In this document: positions 61,535 through 64,000 of the stretch, piece by piece
How the letters are laid out: every line of letters begins with the position of its first letter
How positions within the stretch are numbered: position 1 is the first letter of the stretch
DNA from: Prochilodus magdalenae
Lineage: Eukaryota; Chordata; Actinopteri; Characiformes; Prochilodontidae
NCBI GenBank assembly: GCA_024036415.1
Contig: JAMWET010004081.1
Location: 120,001 to 184,000, forward strand
Reading direction: 5' to 3'
DNA: 64,000 nucleotides
Notes under the pieces: generated by a model
What the model was told of the DNA's origin: nothing
What the model saw: only the letters and a program-made list of their open reading frames with translations
The model's database searches: none
Program-made: the position numbers and the translations under genes

Positions 61535-64000
61535 GTAAGGGCATCCATCTGTTACTTATTGTGGTTTATTAAATTTCTATTTATAACCTAATAGATTTGT
61601 TTTCAAAACAGAACGTTTTACTCATGCTGCATCTATTTACACCCTCTATCTGAAATGCTGTGTTAAAACTTCTCTGTCTTTAAGCCTTGTCTCTCGATGA
61701 GCTTAGTGTGCTTTGATTGGTCAGCTTGCCCACTCAGCTTTGTGTGGGCACCTGCCAGAGTGGCATCTTGCAACAAGTTCCACCTCCACACCACTGTGGC
61801 TATTCTGACAACAGTATTGGTTATGCCCTATCAGTCAAAGTCAAATCCGAAAGTCTGGTTGAACAAGTTGGTAGATCCACCTAAATAAGCTAGACTAGAG
61901 CAGCGAGTTTCAGAATGGTCAATTCTTACTGTTCTGGCTCTCTGTGAGTTGTGTGAGGGCGTGTCAAGCTTCCTGGTAGGTGGGCAGTAAAATTGTGTTA
62001 TGAGATGGCATCATCTTGTGATAGAGAAAAGGGCTGTAATTACAATGAGGGGGGGTTGAGGCAGTTGAGAAAAGTGGTTTCTGTGTGAGAGTGTTTCTCT
62101 CTCTGGTGTGTACTTTGTCATTTATAACTTGGCAGACTGCTTACATGCACAAAAAGCTACAACACACTAAAGGAAAGAGATCAAACTGAATAGCATAATA
62201 GTTCTTCTTTAAGATCATTAGATGTACATCTTATAGTTTACATTTCTAGACTGACATAATATGAATTATAAAATGTGTTTATAGATGTAAAAAAATATCT
62301 CAATATAAAGTGAACAGGATCGCAGCAAGAGTTATTGTAATTTAGCAACAGTGCATGTTTTGCTTGTACTATTTAATTTATATGTAATAACAAACCAAGT
62401 TGTCATCCATAAATTTCAAACCGAAATAGTGAGTTGTAAGCATTGTCCACAATCTAATATTCAGCCCAGTGTTTGACACTGTAATGCTACTTTTACCCAT
62501 CGCAAGTTGCACATTTGAAATATCATCACACCCTTGTTCCTCTGAGACTGACAACCTCAAATAGTCTCACTTGGTCTGACACATTTATTCATGGTTCCAG
62601 ATCAAAAAGAAAAGCGTTAAATACGCTTTCCCTGTAATAGGTGTCTTGTTTACTGGAAGACTGTTGAAAGCAGCTGGCACATAAATTGGTGCTTGTTTCT
62701 CATTTGCACAATACATTTATAAATTGGTGCATATTACCCAAAACCATTTAACACATTTTTTCCTGTGAAAATGCATTTCAATTATGGATTCCAGGTAGAT
62801 GCTAAAAGTGTCACACAAAATAGACTTAAATATCCACAATACCCTGCAACATACTGTGTAGTACAATGTAAAGCATTGTATACAGGCATGCTTCAAGTCT
62901 CCACAGTAATAAGCTTTCTTTCGTCTTTGTAAAAGAAATGGCATGTAAGGGGCTTTAGAACAGCCTGGCCTCTGTTCAGATGACTCCATTGTGAGCTGTT
63001 GTGTTGTGTGTCAGTGTTAGAATGATAATGTGTCTGCTTTGGATTGCAGCTAAGCGTGAAAGTGGCTTTGGATTTGTTTTGTGATGCTGTTTAACCTTAC
63101 ATGCTTAAAAACAATGCCCTTCATAGTGTAAGTTAAGAAATGGCTGATGAGAATGTGCATTGCTGTGCAAAAGACAACTCTTCATTTATTTCCAGTCAAA
63201 ACAGCTTTCCCGTTATTAATTGTTTATTTTCAGGGAATTATTTCTGAGAAGATAAGAATTTAATTTAATTATAAGCTGAGTTATAAGATAACTGTGCTAT
63301 TATCTGTAACAGTAAACAATACTGAAACCTTTCTTTCTAACAGATTTCTTTGAAAAGCTAGCAAAAAAAAAAAAAACCTAATTTCCTAGAAAGAGCAGAA
63401 GCTTGGATAAGAATAAAATGTAGACATGCTAAATTTTGCTAAAAATATATATTTAGTTGTTGAGGCTTTTATGTAGTTATACACCCACTGGCTTGTAATT
63501 TTGGCCAATATTTGGACAACTATTTTTAAATCGTGGTTGTGATGTCACAGTGTATGTTTGTTTTTCATTGCTTGTAATTGGTCTAACTCAGTTACAGGTG
63601 GCTTTGCACAATTTAGAATATTGTTGCATTCATAATGAATTAAATTATGTCACATTAGCACTACTGGTTCTGTTCATTTGTTTGTTTATTCATATGTTTT
63701 GGGGGTAAAATAAAAATTTAGAATAGAATGATTTATCAGCAGAAATGTTGTAGCTATGCATTCCTGACTGCCGGGCTTTTTATTCATTAAAACTTTAAAA
63801 GTTGAACATTAATATTGCACATTAACAACCTATCACTAATGTACTATAAACCTTAGCTGCATTGATTTCTCCAACTCCTGTGATCCTGTGGTCTGAGTGT
63901 ACTGGGTGAGGCCCTGTAGTGGAACAGGCTCATAGCCCCACTATATTTATAAAATTGTTGTCATGACAAATGGTATTTTACACCATTTTATTGGTAGCTA
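61535..64000 (+). other. dock3: dock3 intron 3, 5' part
   Basis: Begins GTAAGG and continues past the window. No sequence encoding the expected GIFP...YIHLK continuation is present. Holds a 14-base poly-A at 63363-63376; otherwise I see nothing nameable. Confidence 0.8.

Noticed and set aside
63229..63290. TTTTCAGGGAATTATTTCTGAG as a possible dock3 exon 4 acceptor
   Set aside because: It would read GIISEKIRI, which departs at once from the expected GIFPxxYI end of the SH3 domain, and no donor follows.

Overview
The window is vertebrate nuclear DNA, almost certainly from a teleost fish. It is AT-rich, has very low coding density, and carries short exons with GT/AG splice sites, long microsatellites and many decayed cut-and-paste DNA transposons of kinds common in fish (Tc1/mariner, hAT, foldback MITEs), plus tRNA-derived SINEs. 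I could not fix the species; the repeat types would suit an otophysan (characin or catfish relative), but that is a weak inference.

Only one gene can be supported: the 5' end of a DOCK-family guanine-nucleotide exchange factor on the + strand, best matched to dock3. Three coding exons are visible: 12529-12565, 52546-52629 and 61494-61534. Their phases agree (phase 1, phase 1, phase 0) and they join into 54 residues that form the N-terminus and most of the SH3 domain. Intron 1 is about 40 kb, intron 2 about 8.9 kb, and intron 3 runs off the right edge. The rest of the protein lies beyond the window.

Layout. 1-11.6 kb: intergenic DNA dominated by repeats. These include a SINE at the left edge, a Tc1-like family present as one 5' end and three longer copies (around 0.3, 2.4-2.9, 6.9-7.65 and 8.88-9.86 kb), a 530-bp CA/TA simple repeat, a 41-bp minisatellite, and a 1.1-kb field of GGTTCT/AGAACC palindromic motifs. 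11.64-12.53 kb: GC-rich, CpG-rich promoter and 5' leader with a 154-bp GA tract, ending at the start codon. 12.57-52.5 kb: intron 1. It starts with a near-perfect 30-bp-arm hairpin and holds fossils of a mariner-like and a Tc1-like transposase, a long foldback element, a MITE with terminal inverted repeats of roughly 40 bp, several microsatellites, and a cruciform-like cluster with RFX and ZNF143-type motifs at 23.35-23.46 kb that is the best regulatory candidate. 52.6-61.5 kb: intron 2, with a hAT remnant that still shows a zinc-finger reading frame, and a second copy of the SINE seen at the left edge. 61.5-64 kb: start of intron 3.

No RNA gene, CRISPR array, prokaryotic operon or complete transposase was found. 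Nearly all open reading frames outside the three exons are chance or repeat translations. Coordinates of repeat edges are approximate unless a terminal motif is named.
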